Part shown: one piece after another, positions 45,960 through 55,419 of the stretch
How the letters are laid out: the number at the start of each line of letters is the position of its first letter
How positions within the stretch are numbered: the stretch's first letter is position 1
DNA from: Ilumatobacteraceae bacterium
GTDB lineage: Bacteria; Actinomycetota; Acidimicrobiia; Acidimicrobiales; Ilumatobacteraceae
Reading direction: 5' to 3'
DNA length: 64,000 nt
Assembly (NCBI GenBank): GCA_021298435.1
Contig: JAJTFJ010000005.1
Coordinates: 1-64,000, forward strand
Translations under genes and position numbers: made by a program
Notes under the pieces: generated by a model
The model's database searches: none
Told to the model about the DNA's origin: nothing
Seen by the model: only the letters and a program-made list of their open reading frames with translations

Positions 45960-47141
45960 TTACTGAGCAGCAACTGTGGCAGGGCGAGTAATGCTCCACA
46001 CAGCCATGAGCGCCACCATCATCAGTACGCCACTCACTGCGAACGGTGCGCTGATCCCGACGCGGTCGAACAACAAGCCAGCCATTACTGGGCCGGCGAT
46101 ACGACCAAATGCCGCTGTGCTTTGTTGATAACCAATTGCTTCTCCGCGTCGCTCCACTGGTGCAAGTTCCGCCACAAGTGAGCTACCCGACGGGCTAGAG
46201 AATCCTTGACCGACGGATAACAGAAACAGTGCAACGAGCAACACGATCCACGACGTTGCAAGACTCAACAACAACAGTCCCACTGCAACTAACACAAGAC
46301 CAAGACGCAGCAATTTTCGTGAACCAAGTTTGGCTGTGAGAGGTCCGATGAGACCACCCTGCACTCCGACCAACGTGATGCCGACGAAGACAAAAACCAA
46401 TGAGGCAGTGCCACTGGTGAATCCGAAATTTGCGTTCTCTTTGCCCCACAGAGAAAAAGTCGATTCAAAACCGGCGAAGCCGAGCATCGATATAAAGCCA
46501 ACAATCGCAAAACGCTGTAACGCAGGCGACAGTGCACTGCGCTTTCTCGAAGTGACTGGCACATGTGATGTATCTGGTTTTGTTTCCGGAAGTCGAAAGA
46601 TTGCGATCACTGCATTCACCGCAGCAATCGCACCCGCAACAAAGAACGGAACGTGAGGCCCGCCCAAAGCGGCGAGTCCGCCAAGTGCGGGGCCAACAAC
46701 AAAACCCACACCGAATGCTGCGCCCATCATTCCCATCAACTTGGCGCGCTGTTCTGGTGGAGCAATATCGGCCACCGCACCCTGCGCGACGGCAACACTC
46801 GCACCTGATGCGCCGTCAAGTGCACGTCCGAGGAACAACACCCACAACGCCCCTGCCAAACCCGTCACGATGCTTCCCACCGCAGTACCGACAAGCGAAA
46901 AGATGATGACTGGCTTGCGTCCGATGCGATCAGAAACACGCCCAAGAATCGGCGCAAAAATCATCTGCGCAACTGAGAACGTGGCGAACATGAGACCTAC
47001 CTGGAGTCCATTGGCACCAAATGTTTCCGCGTAATGACCGAGGATGGGCACGATGATGCCAAAACCAATGAGGTCGAGAGCGACAGTTGTCCAAATAATC
47101 CAATAACCCGCAGGCATTGGTGTGCGTTCGCGCTTAGCCAC
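45960..47141 (-). CDS. MFS transporter (TetA/DHA1-like)
   Basis: A 393-residue MFS exporter with the loop motif GRVSDRIGRKPVIIFS between helices 2 and 3 and the antiporter-type helix 5 GMMGAAFGVGFVVGPALGGL. These mark the TetA-like drug:H+ antiporters. Start is GTG, overlapping the cysS stop by eight bases (GTGGCTAA), so it is in the cysS transcript. Substrate unknown. Confidence 0.88.
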   Translation of the reverse strand: MAKRERTPMPAGYWIIWTTVALDLIGFGIIVPILGHYAETFGANGLQVGLMFATFSVAQMIFAPILGRVSDRIGRKPVIIFSLVGTAVGSIVTGLAGALWVLFLGRALDGASGASVAVAQGAVADIAPPEQRAKLMGMMGAAFGVGFVVGPALGGLAALGGPHVPFFVAGAIAAVNAVIAIFRLPETKPDTSHVPVTSRKRSALSPALQRFAIVGFISMLGFAGFESTFSLWGKENANFGFTSGTASLVFVFVGITLVGVQGGLIGPLTAKLGSRKLLRLGLVLVAVGLLLLSLATSWIVLLVALFLLSVGQGFSSPSGSSLVAELAPVERRGEAIGYQQSTAAFGRIAGPVMAGLLFDRVGISAPFAVSGVLMMVALMAVWSITRPATVAAQ

Positions 47142-48495
47142 GACGAATGCGCGTGCCTTCCTTAAAGGTTTCTACGAGATATCCAAGGTTCTGCAACTCA
47201 ATACGAATTGCATCTGCTGTTGCAAAATCTTTTGCGGCGCGAGCTTCATCAAGTGCTCGACCCTTCGCGATGATGTCATCATCGTTGTCTTCACCTGACG
47301 ACAACGAGAGCCCCAGTGATTCAAGCAACTCAATCACTGCTGCGCGCATTGCGGGAACAGCCGCATCTTTCCCTGAGTCGGTTGCAATGTTTGCACGGCG
47401 CACAGTGTCAAACACCAACGCCATGGCGGCAGGAGTATCAAGATCGTTATCCATCGATGCGCGGAACATCGCAACAATGTCGCGGTCAGCAACACCACCT
47501 GCATACGAAGCAGTGCGCGCAGCAAACGAATCAAGACCAGCGAGCGCCGCAACACAGGAGTCGATGTTGTCTTGACCAACACGCACTGGTGAGCGGTAAT
47601 GAGTCTGCAACAACAACATGCGATACGCACGGGCGTCATACTTCTCAAGCAAGTCGAGAAGGTTCATCACGTTGCCAAGACTCTTTGACATCTTTTCGCC
47701 TTCAAGGTCCACAACAAAGCCGTTGTGCATCCAATGATTCGCGAATGTTTTGCCGAGCGCAACAGCTTGTGCACGTTCGTTCTCATGGTGCGGGAAACGA
47801 AGATCTGCTCCACCGCAGTGAAGGTCAAACCCTTCACCAAGAAGTTCCAGGCTCATCACCACACACTCGCTGTGCCAGCCCGGACGACCTTCGCCCCACG
47901 GTGATGGCCACGCTGGCTCGCCGGGCTTAGTGAATTTCCACAATGCAAAGTCAGCAGGGTGCTTCTTATTGCCAGCACCAAGCACTTCACGGTCGCCACC
48001 GCCGCTCAACATGTCATCAACGCTCTGATGTGCAAGCAAGCCGTAGTCGGGCACTGCAGCAATGCTGAGGTACACGCCATCATCGGTGACGTACGCGGCA
48101 TCGCGACCAATCAACGTGGCAATCATGTCCACCATCTGCTGCACGTATTCCGTGGCATGGGGAACATCGTCGGGGCGCTGAACACCCAACTTGCCCATCG
48201 CCTCAAACCACACGTTTTCGCATTTGTCGGTGATCTCGTTCCAGGGGCGACCCTCGCGCTGGGCGCGGTCGATGATCTTGTCGTCGATATCGGTGATGTT
48301 CGAGACCAGGCGAACCTGAAGACCCGTATAAGAGAGGTACCGGCGCAGGATGTCGTAGACCAAAGTGGCCCGGCCATGGCCCAGATGGGGTGGCCCGTAC
48401 ACCGTGGGGCCGCAGAGGTAGATGCTGACCTTGCCCGGCTCTCGCATGGCGAGAGGTTTCACGCTCTTGGTGGCGGTGTCGTAGAGGTTCAGCAC
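47134..48495 (-). CDS. cysS: Cysteinyl-tRNA synthetase
   Basis: Charges tRNA-Cys. The 453 residues show the zinc/active-site [16 protein letters not shown] (28-43, with HLGH for HIGH), TDIDDKI, the zinc ligands in [10 protein letters not shown] and [15 protein letters not shown], and EKMSKS near 266. The C-terminal DALR-like helical domain is present. The close relative MshC (mycothiol ligase) reads differently in the first motif, so CysS is preferred. It is divergent from valS, with 26 bases between the starts. Confidence 0.93.
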   Translation of the reverse strand: MLNLYDTATKSVKPLAMREPGKVSIYLCGPTVYGPPHLGHGRATLVYDILRRYLSYTGLQVRLVSNITDIDDKIIDRAQREGRPWNEITDKCENVWFEAMGKLGVQRPDDVPHATEYVQQMVDMIATLIGRDAAYVTDDGVYLSIAAVPDYGLLAHQSVDDMLSGGGDREVLGAGNKKHPADFALWKFTKPGEPAWPSPWGEGRPGWHSECVVMSLELLGEGFDLHCGGADLRFPHHENERAQAVALGKTFANHWMHNGFVVDLEGEKMSKSLGNVMNLLDLLEKYDARAYRMLLLQTHYRSPVRVGQDNIDSCVAALAGLDSFAARTASYAGGVADRDIVAMFRASMDNDLDTPAAMALVFDTVRRANIATDSGKDAAVPAMRAAVIELLESLGLSLSSGEDNDDDIIAKGRALDEARAAKDFATADAIRIELQNLGYLVETFKEGTRIRRG

Positions 48496-48521
48496 TCTGA
48501 CAAGCCTACGATTTAAGACCT

Positions 48522-51095
48522 ATGTCCACTGTCCCTGAGAAGCCCTCCCTTGACGACATCGAACCCAAATGGGTCACTTCTTGGGAGTCGCAGGGCACAT
48601 ATTCCTTTAATCGCTCCGCCGAGCGCTCGAATGTGTTCGCAATCGATACCCCACCCCCCACGGTCAGCGGCTCTTTGCACATGGGCCACGTCTTCTCCTA
48701 TACCCACACCGACACTGTCGCTCGGTTCTGGCGCATGCGCGGCAAGAGCGTTTTCTACCCCATGGGTTGGGACGACAACGGCCTGCCCACCGAGCGTCGC
48801 GTACAAAATTACTTCGGGGTGTCATGTGACGCTTCGGTTCCGTACGTTCCTCATTTGCAGCCACCATTTCGCGGCGACCCACCAAAGGATCACAAACCAG
48901 TTCCTGTCTCACGTCCGAACTTCATCGAGTTGTGCGAAGAGCTCACCGCTGAAGACGAAAAGGTTTTCGAAGATCTCTTCCGCCAACTGGGACTCTCTGT
49001 TGATTGGTCACTTCTCTACACAACAATTGATGAGCGTTCCCGTCGCACAAGTCAGCGCGCGTTCCTTCGCAACTTGAAGCGCGGTGAGGCATACACACAA
49101 GAAGCCCCCACTCTCTGGGATGTTGATTTCAAAACTGCAGTTGCACAAGCTGAACTAGAAGATCGCGAACGCCCTGGTGCGTATCACACCGTGAAGTTTC
49201 ACAAGTCAGATGGTTCTGGTGACATTCTCATTGACACAACACGTCCCGAACTTCTTCCAGCATGTGTTGCACTGATTGCACATCCTGAAGATGAGCGCTA
49301 CATCCCGTACTTCGGCAAGACAGTGCGTTCTCCGTTGTTCAACGTCGAAGTTCCTGTGCTGGCACATCCACTTGCTCAACCCGATAAGGGCACTGGCATT
49401 GCAATGTGTTGCACATTCGGTGATCTCACCGACGTGATTTGGTGGCGAGAACTGCAACTGCAGATGCGGCCCATCATCGCCCGCGATGGTCGCCTTGTTG
49501 CTGATGCTCCTCAGGGACTGACTGATGCAACTGGTCTCGAACACTTCGCTTCACTTGTTGGCAAGTCTGCGAAGCAAGCACAAACTGCAATCGCCACGAT
49601 GCTGATGGAGCACGGTGAAATGGTCGGCGAGCCTCGCCCCATTACGCACCCTGTGAAGTTCTACGAAAAGGGCGATCGTCCTCTCGAAATCGTGACAAGC
49701 CGTCAGTGGTACATCCGCAACGGCGGTCGTGACACCGCATTGCGTGATGAGTTATTGGCGCGTGGTGCAGGCCTCACATGGCACCCCGACCACATGCGAC
49801 ATCGCTATTCCAACTGGGTCGAAGGACTCAATGGTGACTGGCTTGTCAGCCGTCAGCGCTACTTCGGCGTGCCTGTTCCTGTGTGGTATCCGCTTGATGC
49901 CCAGGGCGAAATCATGCATGACAACCCAATTGTCCCTGAGGAATCAGCATTGCCAATTGACCCCAGCACCGACGTGCCAGCTGGATTTACCGCAGATCAA
50001 CGTGGCGTCGCTGGCGGCTTCATCGGTGACCCCGATGTCATGGACACGTGGGCAACCTCATCACTCACACCGCAGATCGCTGCGAAGTGGGAAGACGATG
50101 CCGACCTTTTCTCACGCGTGTACCCATTTGATGTTCGCCCGCAAGGTCACGACATCATTCGTACGTGGTTGTTCTCCACCATGGTGCGTTCTCACTTCGA
50201 ACATGGCATGGCTCCCTGGAGTAACGCTGCAATGTCCGGATGGATTCTCGATCCTGATCGCAAGAAGATGTCGAAGTCGAAGGGCAATGTTGTCACTCCG
50301 ATAGATCTCTTTGAAAAGTACGGCAGCGACGCAGTTCGCTACTGGGCTGCAGGCGCACGACCTGGCATCGACACTGCATTTAGCGAAGACCAAATGAAAG
50401 TTGGTCGCAAGCTTGCAACAAAGCTGCTGAACGTGACCAAGTTCGTTCTCGGCTTTGGTGACGCAGATGAAACAATCACTCCTTCACATCACATCGACGC
50501 CGCCATGTTGCGTCGTCTTGCTGCGGTCGTTGATGAATGCACGACTGCATTTGAGAATTACGACTACGCACGAGTTCTTGAACGCACAGAATCATTCTTC
50601 TGGTGGTTCTGTGACGACTATGTCGAACTCGTCAAGACGCGTGCATACGGTGAAGGCGGCAATGCAGAAGGTGCAGCATCAGCTCGCGCCGCTTTGTGCC
50701 GTGCGTTGTCAACCTTGCAGCGTCTCTTTGCACCGATTCTCCCATTCGCAACTGAGGAAGTCTGGAGTTGGTGGCAGGCCGGTTCCATTCATCAAGCAAC
50801 ATGGCCGAACTCACAGGAACTCACCGCAGGACTTTCGATCGATGCAGACGATGCATTCATTGACGCAGTCTGTGGAACTCTCGCGCTCATTCGCCGCGCC
50901 AAGACAGAGGCCAAAGTCAGCCAGCGTGCCGTTGTTGAATTGGCAGCAATCACAGCGTCTGACTCTTCAATGAAGGCCATCACCGCTGGTTGGGAAGACA
51001 TCGCCAACGCCGGTTCAGTCGCCAACTGGACCAGCTCAATTGCAGATGTTTCAGAGGTTTCTGTGGCTGTAACCCTTGCTCCACCTGTGGAATAG
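48522..51095 (+). CDS. valS: Valyl-tRNA synthetase
   Basis: Charges tRNA-Val. The 857 residues show the HIGH-type motif SGSLHMGH (49-56), the editing domain, WATSSLTPQI after the CP region, and KKMSKSKGN near 582. The anticodon-binding domain ends around ATEEVWSWWQAG. The long C-terminal coiled-coil arm of most bacterial ValS is lacking, and the N-terminal stretch has CP insertions of the archaeal-like kind, so this is the shorter ValS type found in some actinobacteria. The shared promoter region with cysS is only 26 bases. Confidence 0.94.
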   Translation: MSTVPEKPSLDDIEPKWVTSWESQGTYSFNRSAERSNVFAIDTPPPTVSGSLHMGHVFSYTHTDTVARFWRMRGKSVFYPMGWDDNGLPTERRVQNYFGVSCDASVPYVPHLQPPFRGDPPKDHKPVPVSRPNFIELCEELTAEDEKVFEDLFRQLGLSVDWSLLYTTIDERSRRTSQRAFLRNLKRGEAYTQEAPTLWDVDFKTAVAQAELEDRERPGAYHTVKFHKSDGSGDILIDTTRPELLPACVALIAHPEDERYIPYFGKTVRSPLFNVEVPVLAHPLAQPDKGTGIAMCCTFGDLTDVIWWRELQLQMRPIIARDGRLVADAPQGLTDATGLEHFASLVGKSAKQAQTAIATMLMEHGEMVGEPRPITHPVKFYEKGDRPLEIVTSRQWYIRNGGRDTALRDELLARGAGLTWHPDHMRHRYSNWVEGLNGDWLVSRQRYFGVPVPVWYPLDAQGEIMHDNPIVPEESALPIDPSTDVPAGFTADQRGVAGGFIGDPDVMDTWATSSLTPQIAAKWEDDADLFSRVYPFDVRPQGHDIIRTWLFSTMVRSHFEHGMAPWSNAAMSGWILDPDRKKMSKSKGNVVTPIDLFEKYGSDAVRYWAAGARPGIDTAFSEDQMKVGRKLATKLLNVTKFVLGFGDADETITPSHHIDAAMLRRLAAVVDECTTAFENYDYARVLERTESFFWWFCDDYVELVKTRAYGEGGNAEGAASARAALCRALSTLQRLFAPILPFATEEVWSWWQAGSIHQATWPNSQELTAGLSIDADDAFIDAVCGTLALIRRAKTEAKVSQRAVVELAAITASDSSMKAITAGWEDIANAGSVANWTSSIADVSEVSVAVTLAPPVE

Positions 51096-51154
51096 CCCAC
51101 TCTCCCCCACAACGACGACCTCTGAGCCACCCCGAGAACTACGGTTACACACGC

Positions 51155-52459
51155 ATGTCGGACGCCATCAAGAAACCTCGCCACAGTGGGAAGCAACGCA
51201 TTTTTGTGTTCTTCAACATCGCGTTGGCTGTCGTCACAATTCTTGCTGGCTCTGGTTTGTTGTACGCCAACTGGAAGCTGGGCAATCGTCAAGTAGTCGC
51301 CATTGACACCACCAACAACTCAGATGGTGACCTGAACCTTCCTGAAGGCGATCGCACTGCAAAGAACTTCCTCATCACGGGTTCTGATAACAACGCCTGT
51401 ATCAGCAAGGACTCACCGTTCTACGGCGGCTTTGGCAAGCGCAGCGCCTATGGCAGTCGATCCGACTCTCTCATGGTTGTGCGCGTGAACCCCATTGATA
51501 ACCAAGCAGCAATTCTTTCTTTCCCACGTGACATGTGGGTCAAGCAAGCTGGCTCGTCACGCAGTAATCGTATTAACGCCAACTTCAACAAGAACGACCC
51601 CAACCGGTTGATTCGCACTCTGAAAGAAAACTTCGATATCAGCATTGACCACTACATCAATGTTGACTTCTGCGCTTTCGCAGGCATCGTCAACGCTGTT
51701 GGTGGCGTACGAGTTCCTTTCCAATACAAGGCTCGAGACAAGCGAACAGGCTTCAAGGTTCTCCGTGCACGCGTGTGTTACACCTTCCAAGGTGACCATG
51801 CATTGGCCTACATGCGTTCTCGTCACTACTCCTGGTACGACCCTGCAACGCTCAAATGGCGCACTGACGGCACCTCTGACTACGGCCGTATCTCACGCCA
51901 GCAAGATTTCATGAAGCGAGTCATCCGCAAGTCTCTTGATAAAGCTCGCACGAACCCACGTGTGGCAACGGGCATTATGAACGCTGCACTCAAGAACATC
52001 ATCACTGACGACAAGCTCACACCACTCACTGTGTTGCAATTAGGTCAAGCAATGAAGAACTTTGACACTGAGACGATGGGCAGTTACACAATGCCCGGCA
52101 CAGGAACCATGATCGATCAGGCTGCAGTTATTCTTCCTGACCTTGAGAGCAGCACCTCAAAGAAGATTCTGTCCGTCTTCCAAGGCAAGGCAAGTCTCAG
52201 CACCACAATCAAGGGTGCAGCGGCTTCGAGTTTGATTCCCACAGTGACAACTCTCGTTGCACTGGCATCAGTTCCCAGTGTTTCAAAGTCGAGCGCAGAC
52301 GCAATTGCAGTGAGCCCCACGGCAACAACGCCAACCGGCAGCAATAATCTCGCCACTGCAAAGACCACGACGACCACAACCACCACCGTTCCTTCCGTCA
52401 GTATTGATCAGGACACACGCGGAGTGGTTCCCCCGAACGATCCCACCTGTCAATACTGA
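51155..52459 (+). CDS. LytR-CpsA-Psr (LCP) family cell-wall ligase
   Basis: Attaches undecaprenyl-linked glycopolymers to peptidoglycan on the outer face of the membrane. One N-terminal membrane segment (about 18-40) is followed by the LCP domain: FLITGSDNN, GSRSDSLMVVRVNP, ILSFPRDMWV, RINANFN, then the VDFCAFAGIVNAVGGVRV block and ALAYMRSRH. The catalytic-site Arg/Asp pairs are in place. The C-terminus is a threonine-rich tail (TTTTTTTVP). The track starts far upstream; ATG 51155 is correct. TACGGT nine bases before the ATG fits a leaderless promoter. Confidence 0.92.
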   Translation: MSDAIKKPRHSGKQRIFVFFNIALAVVTILAGSGLLYANWKLGNRQVVAIDTTNNSDGDLNLPEGDRTAKNFLITGSDNNACISKDSPFYGGFGKRSAYGSRSDSLMVVRVNPIDNQAAILSFPRDMWVKQAGSSRSNRINANFNKNDPNRLIRTLKENFDISIDHYINVDFCAFAGIVNAVGGVRVPFQYKARDKRTGFKVLRARVCYTFQGDHALAYMRSRHYSWYDPATLKWRTDGTSDYGRISRQQDFMKRVIRKSLDKARTNPRVATGIMNAALKNIITDDKLTPLTVLQLGQAMKNFDTETMGSYTMPGTGTMIDQAAVILPDLESSTSKKILSVFQGKASLSTTIKGAAASSLIPTVTTLVALASVPSVSKSSADAIAVSPTATTPTGSNNLATAKTTTTTTTTVPSVSIDQDTRGVVPPNDPTCQY

Positions 52460-52479
52460 TTCGTCAATAAATACGGCGT

Positions 52480-53337
52480 CTACGCGCTTGCTTCCAATGC
52501 AAACGCAATGACTTCAGGAATCTCGCTGGGACCCCCGACAAGAGCCAAACGCGCGCCCACTCTGTTTGCAAACGCACGTGCTTCATCGTGATCATCACGT
52601 GGAGCAATCACAATCAGTTCTTCCATGCCATGTGCCGCCATCTCAGCATCGCCTTCGACCGTTGCTCGACAATCAGACAAAAGAATCGTGATACGACGAC
52701 CCGCACGTGATCGTGACAACTGTTGGCGTGCAGCCAACAATGCACCGGCGAGGTCGGTTGTACCGTGCCCCCGCAATGTGAGCACATCATTAATCACACG
52801 CTCACTCGACTTCGGTACATCCTGACTCTTTGTCACGACGACATCTTTGCCAAATGCAATCACGCTGTAGTCCTCAGGATTGCGACTTGCAATTGATGCA
52901 GTTGCCACGGCATTCGTCGCCAATGGCTGACCACCCATAGAGCCACTGCGATCTAACAACAAGCAGAAAGCAGTGCCCGGTTTGCGCCAACCGCGCACAC
53001 GTAAACGATCTGGGTCGATGGCATGCCCGCGACGGGATTCACTGATTGCTTCAAGACTCGCATCAATGTCGATGTCACCAGCCTCTGGGCTGTATGCCTG
53101 TTCCACCATCTTGCCGATGCCACGTGGTCGAGCGCGTCCGCGTGCGCCAAGATCCAACATCAATCTGCCAGCGAGACGCTTTGCTAACTCTCGCAATTTC
53201 GGGTCCGTTGCACCCGTGAGGTCTGCGAGTAATCCCAGCATTTCATCGGGACTGTTCTGCATTGCTTCATCAACTGCGTACTCATCGAGTTCTCCTACTT
53301 CAGGAGAAATTTGTTCGAAGTTGTCATTGCGTGACAA
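52480..53337 (-). CDS. VWA-domain protein, MoxR-ATPase partner
   Basis: A 285-residue protein ending in a von Willebrand A domain with the MIDAS motif DRSGSMGG and the later RGHGTTDLAGAL threonine loop, as in magnesium-chelatase subunit D-like proteins. The N-terminal part (ISPEVGELDEYAVDEAMQ) is a helical region typical of this group. The pair with the MoxR-like ATPase upstream suggests chaperone-like assembly of a metal enzyme or complex. The TTG start at 53337 is uncertain: the frame is open for about 40 more codons upstream with protein-like sequence but no start codon. Confidence 0.8.
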   Translation of the reverse strand: MSRNDNFEQISPEVGELDEYAVDEAMQNSPDEMLGLLADLTGATDPKLRELAKRLAGRLMLDLGARGRARPRGIGKMVEQAYSPEAGDIDIDASLEAISESRRGHAIDPDRLRVRGWRKPGTAFCLLLDRSGSMGGQPLATNAVATASIASRNPEDYSVIAFGKDVVVTKSQDVPKSSERVINDVLTLRGHGTTDLAGALLAARQQLSRSRAGRRITILLSDCRATVEGDAEMAAHGMEELIVIAPRDDHDEARAFANRVGARLALVGGPSEIPEVIAFALEASA

Positions 53338-53405
53338 GTCTCGACGAGACGTTGTTCGCTTGCCTGCATCCGCAACGGCTTGGTCGGCGGCTTCGCCTTC
53401 CTTTG

Positions 53406-54243
53406 TTAGAGGGAGGTCGTGCCCCGGTTCGTCGGGGCTCCAGCTTTTCCCTCGCCAGGGTCTCCTTCAACACGCCCAAAAACGTCTTGCCAAATCTCTG
53501 TGACGATTTCTTCAGACGTACGTACGCCACCTTCACGCACACGCACGCGTCCTGACAATGCAACCAATGCGGCATCGACGCCCACACTTGGTTGATCAAC
53601 AGTTGATTCGCGCAATTCAGCCAATGAAACTGCCACTTTTGCAAAGTCAACGGCGCCACGAACAGATGAGCCCACGCGCAAGTCAGGATGCTGACGAGTA
53701 CGACGAACAACTTCTACCGACACGACACACGCGGTCGTACACCGCGCCAGAGATTCGTGCTGTACCCACTGCATCAAAAGGGTTCATCGCAGCAACCAAG
53801 CGGAAGCCAGGCGAAGCAGCAATACGACCCAAACGTGGAACATTCAATTCAGCTTCACTCATCACAGTGATGAGAACGTTAAGTGTTTCTTCGGGAATGC
53901 GATTGATCTCTTCGACATACAACAAAGAACCATCGCGCATCGCAGAGACCAACGGGCCATCAACAAACACCGATGGGTCATAGCCCTCGTTGAGAACACG
54001 TGCGGGGTCGAAGTGACCCACCAAACGGGCAGGAGTTAACTCGGCATTGCCTTCGACAAATTCGAATCCGATACCTAAGCCTTGAGCAACGGCTCGCAAC
54101 AACGTTGACTTGCCAGTTCCCGGAGGACCTTCTAACAACACGTGACGATCTGCAGCCAGCGCCGCAAGAACTAATTCGAGTTCACGCGTGCGCCCCACCA
54201 CATGTGATGAGAGCGTGTTGCGCAGAGATGCAGCGCTAGTCAT
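53406..54243 (-). pseudogene. MoxR-family AAA ATPase, frameshifted with apparent internal deletion
   Basis: AAA+ ATPase that pairs with VWA proteins. From ATG 54243 it reads Walker A GPPGTGKST (39-47), Walker B LLYVEEINR (107-115), sensor 1 in AAMNPFDAVGTARISGAVYDRVCR, and then ends in nonsense after a few codons. The family C-terminus (VEVVRRTRQHPDLRVGSSVRGAVDF to IVTEIWQDVFG) continues in another frame down to 53406. At about 53715-53735 the reading frame changes, and the stretch that usually joins the two parts (roughly 30-40 residues) is missing. It overlaps the alcohol dehydrogenase stop by eight bases. A real lesion or an assembly deletion is equally possible. Confidence 0.8.
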
Positions 54244-55387
54244 TGACAATGACGCCGCGAATGTTTTCGCCGTCACGCATTGCCTGGTAACCCTCATTGA
54301 TCTGATCAAGCGTGTACCGCTTTGTAATCAGTTCATCAAGCTTGAGGTCACCAACGCGATACATGTCGAGAAGTTTTGGAATGTCTGCACGTGGGTTCAA
54401 GCTGCCAAAGATGGTTCCCTTGACTTCTTTGTTCCACATTGCCAACTGGAAGAGGTTGATATCGGCGCTTGTCTCATGCATTGGCGAGATTGCAGTGACA
54501 ACACATGTGCCACCCTTGCCAACCATTGCCATGCCCTCGCCCATCATGTTGCCGTGCAACACGCCGGGGGTCATGATGACGCGATCCGCCATTTCACCCC
54601 ATGTCAATTCATTGATGTGAGGAATTGCTTCGGCCATCGATGAGAACGTATGCGTTGCACCGAACTCCATTGCCTTCTCGCGCTTGAACTCCACAGGGTC
54701 AATTGCGATGATGCGCTTTGCGCCAGCCATGCGAGCACCTTGCACGGCGTTAATGCCTATGCCACCGATGCCAACAACGACAACAGTGTCACCAGGTTGC
54801 GTGTCGGCGCGGTTCGTGGCTGAGCCCCAACCCGTTGCAACACCACACGACACCAATGCAACTGCATCGAGTGGAAGATCTTTCTCCACCTTGATGAGTG
54901 ATGCTTCTGCCACCGTTGCGTATTCAGAGAATGTGCCCAACTTGGCCATCAGCTTCACGGGGCGACCATCTTTGACATGGTGACGGTGAGTGCCGTCCGT
55001 GATCATGCCGCCTGTGAGGGTTCCTGCGCCCAAATTGCAGAGGTTTTGACGCCCTGTGGAGCAATAACGGCACCGCCCACAAGATGGGACGAAGCTGGCT
55101 GACACATGGTCGCCGGGCTGCAATGTCGTGACGCCGGGGCCACACTTCACCACAACGCCAGCACCTTCGTGACCGCCGATGAACGGGAAGAAATCATCCA
55201 CGCCCATCATGGCGAGGAGTTCCTTCGGAGGAACCATGTCACCCGTGACGAAGTGCTCGTCTGAGTGGCACATGCCGGAGACTTTCCAGTTGACGAGAAC
55301 TTCATTCGCCTTTGGTTCGTCGACTTCAATCTCTTCGACGACCCATGGCTGATCCATTCCGTACAAAACAGCAGCACGTGATTTCAT
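54236..55387 (-). CDS. NDMA-dependent (mycofactocin-linked) zinc alcohol dehydrogenase, copy 1
   Basis: Zinc-dependent medium-chain dehydrogenase of 383 residues with tightly bound NAD, of the kind assayed with N,N-dimethyl-4-nitrosoaniline. Catalytic zinc ligands are C40-H41 in GMCHSDEH and H73 in GHEGAG; structural zinc cysteines are C103, C106, C109 and C117. The Rossmann loop is GIGGIGINAVQGARMAGA with an acidic NAD-selecting residue in IAID. A 12-residue insert precedes GHEGAG, which copy 2 lacks. Enzymes of this family (Rxyl_3153 type) are known to rely on mycofactocin as electron carrier, and the mft locus is adjacent. Confidence 0.9.
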   Translation of the reverse strand: MKSRAAVLYGMDQPWVVEEIEVDEPKANEVLVNWKVSGMCHSDEHFVTGDMVPPKELLAMMGVDDFFPFIGGHEGAGVVVKCGPGVTTLQPGDHVSASFVPSCGRCRYCSTGRQNLCNLGAGTLTGGMITDGTHRHHVKDGRPVKLMAKLGTFSEYATVAEASLIKVEKDLPLDAVALVSCGVATGWGSATNRADTQPGDTVVVVGIGGIGINAVQGARMAGAKRIIAIDPVEFKREKAMEFGATHTFSSMAEAIPHINELTWGEMADRVIMTPGVLHGNMMGEGMAMVGKGGTCVVTAISPMHETSADINLFQLAMWNKEVKGTIFGSLNPRADIPKLLDMYRVGDLKLDELITKRYTLDQINEGYQAMRDGENIRGVIVND

Positions 55388-55419
55388 GATTCCCCCTGAA
55401 AGTTTTCTAAGCGGTTGAT

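Noticed and set aside
47134-48495. MshC mycothiol ligase instead of CysS
   Set aside because: The [16 protein letters not shown] motif and the DALR-like C-terminal region fit CysS; MshC has a different first motif and is shorter.
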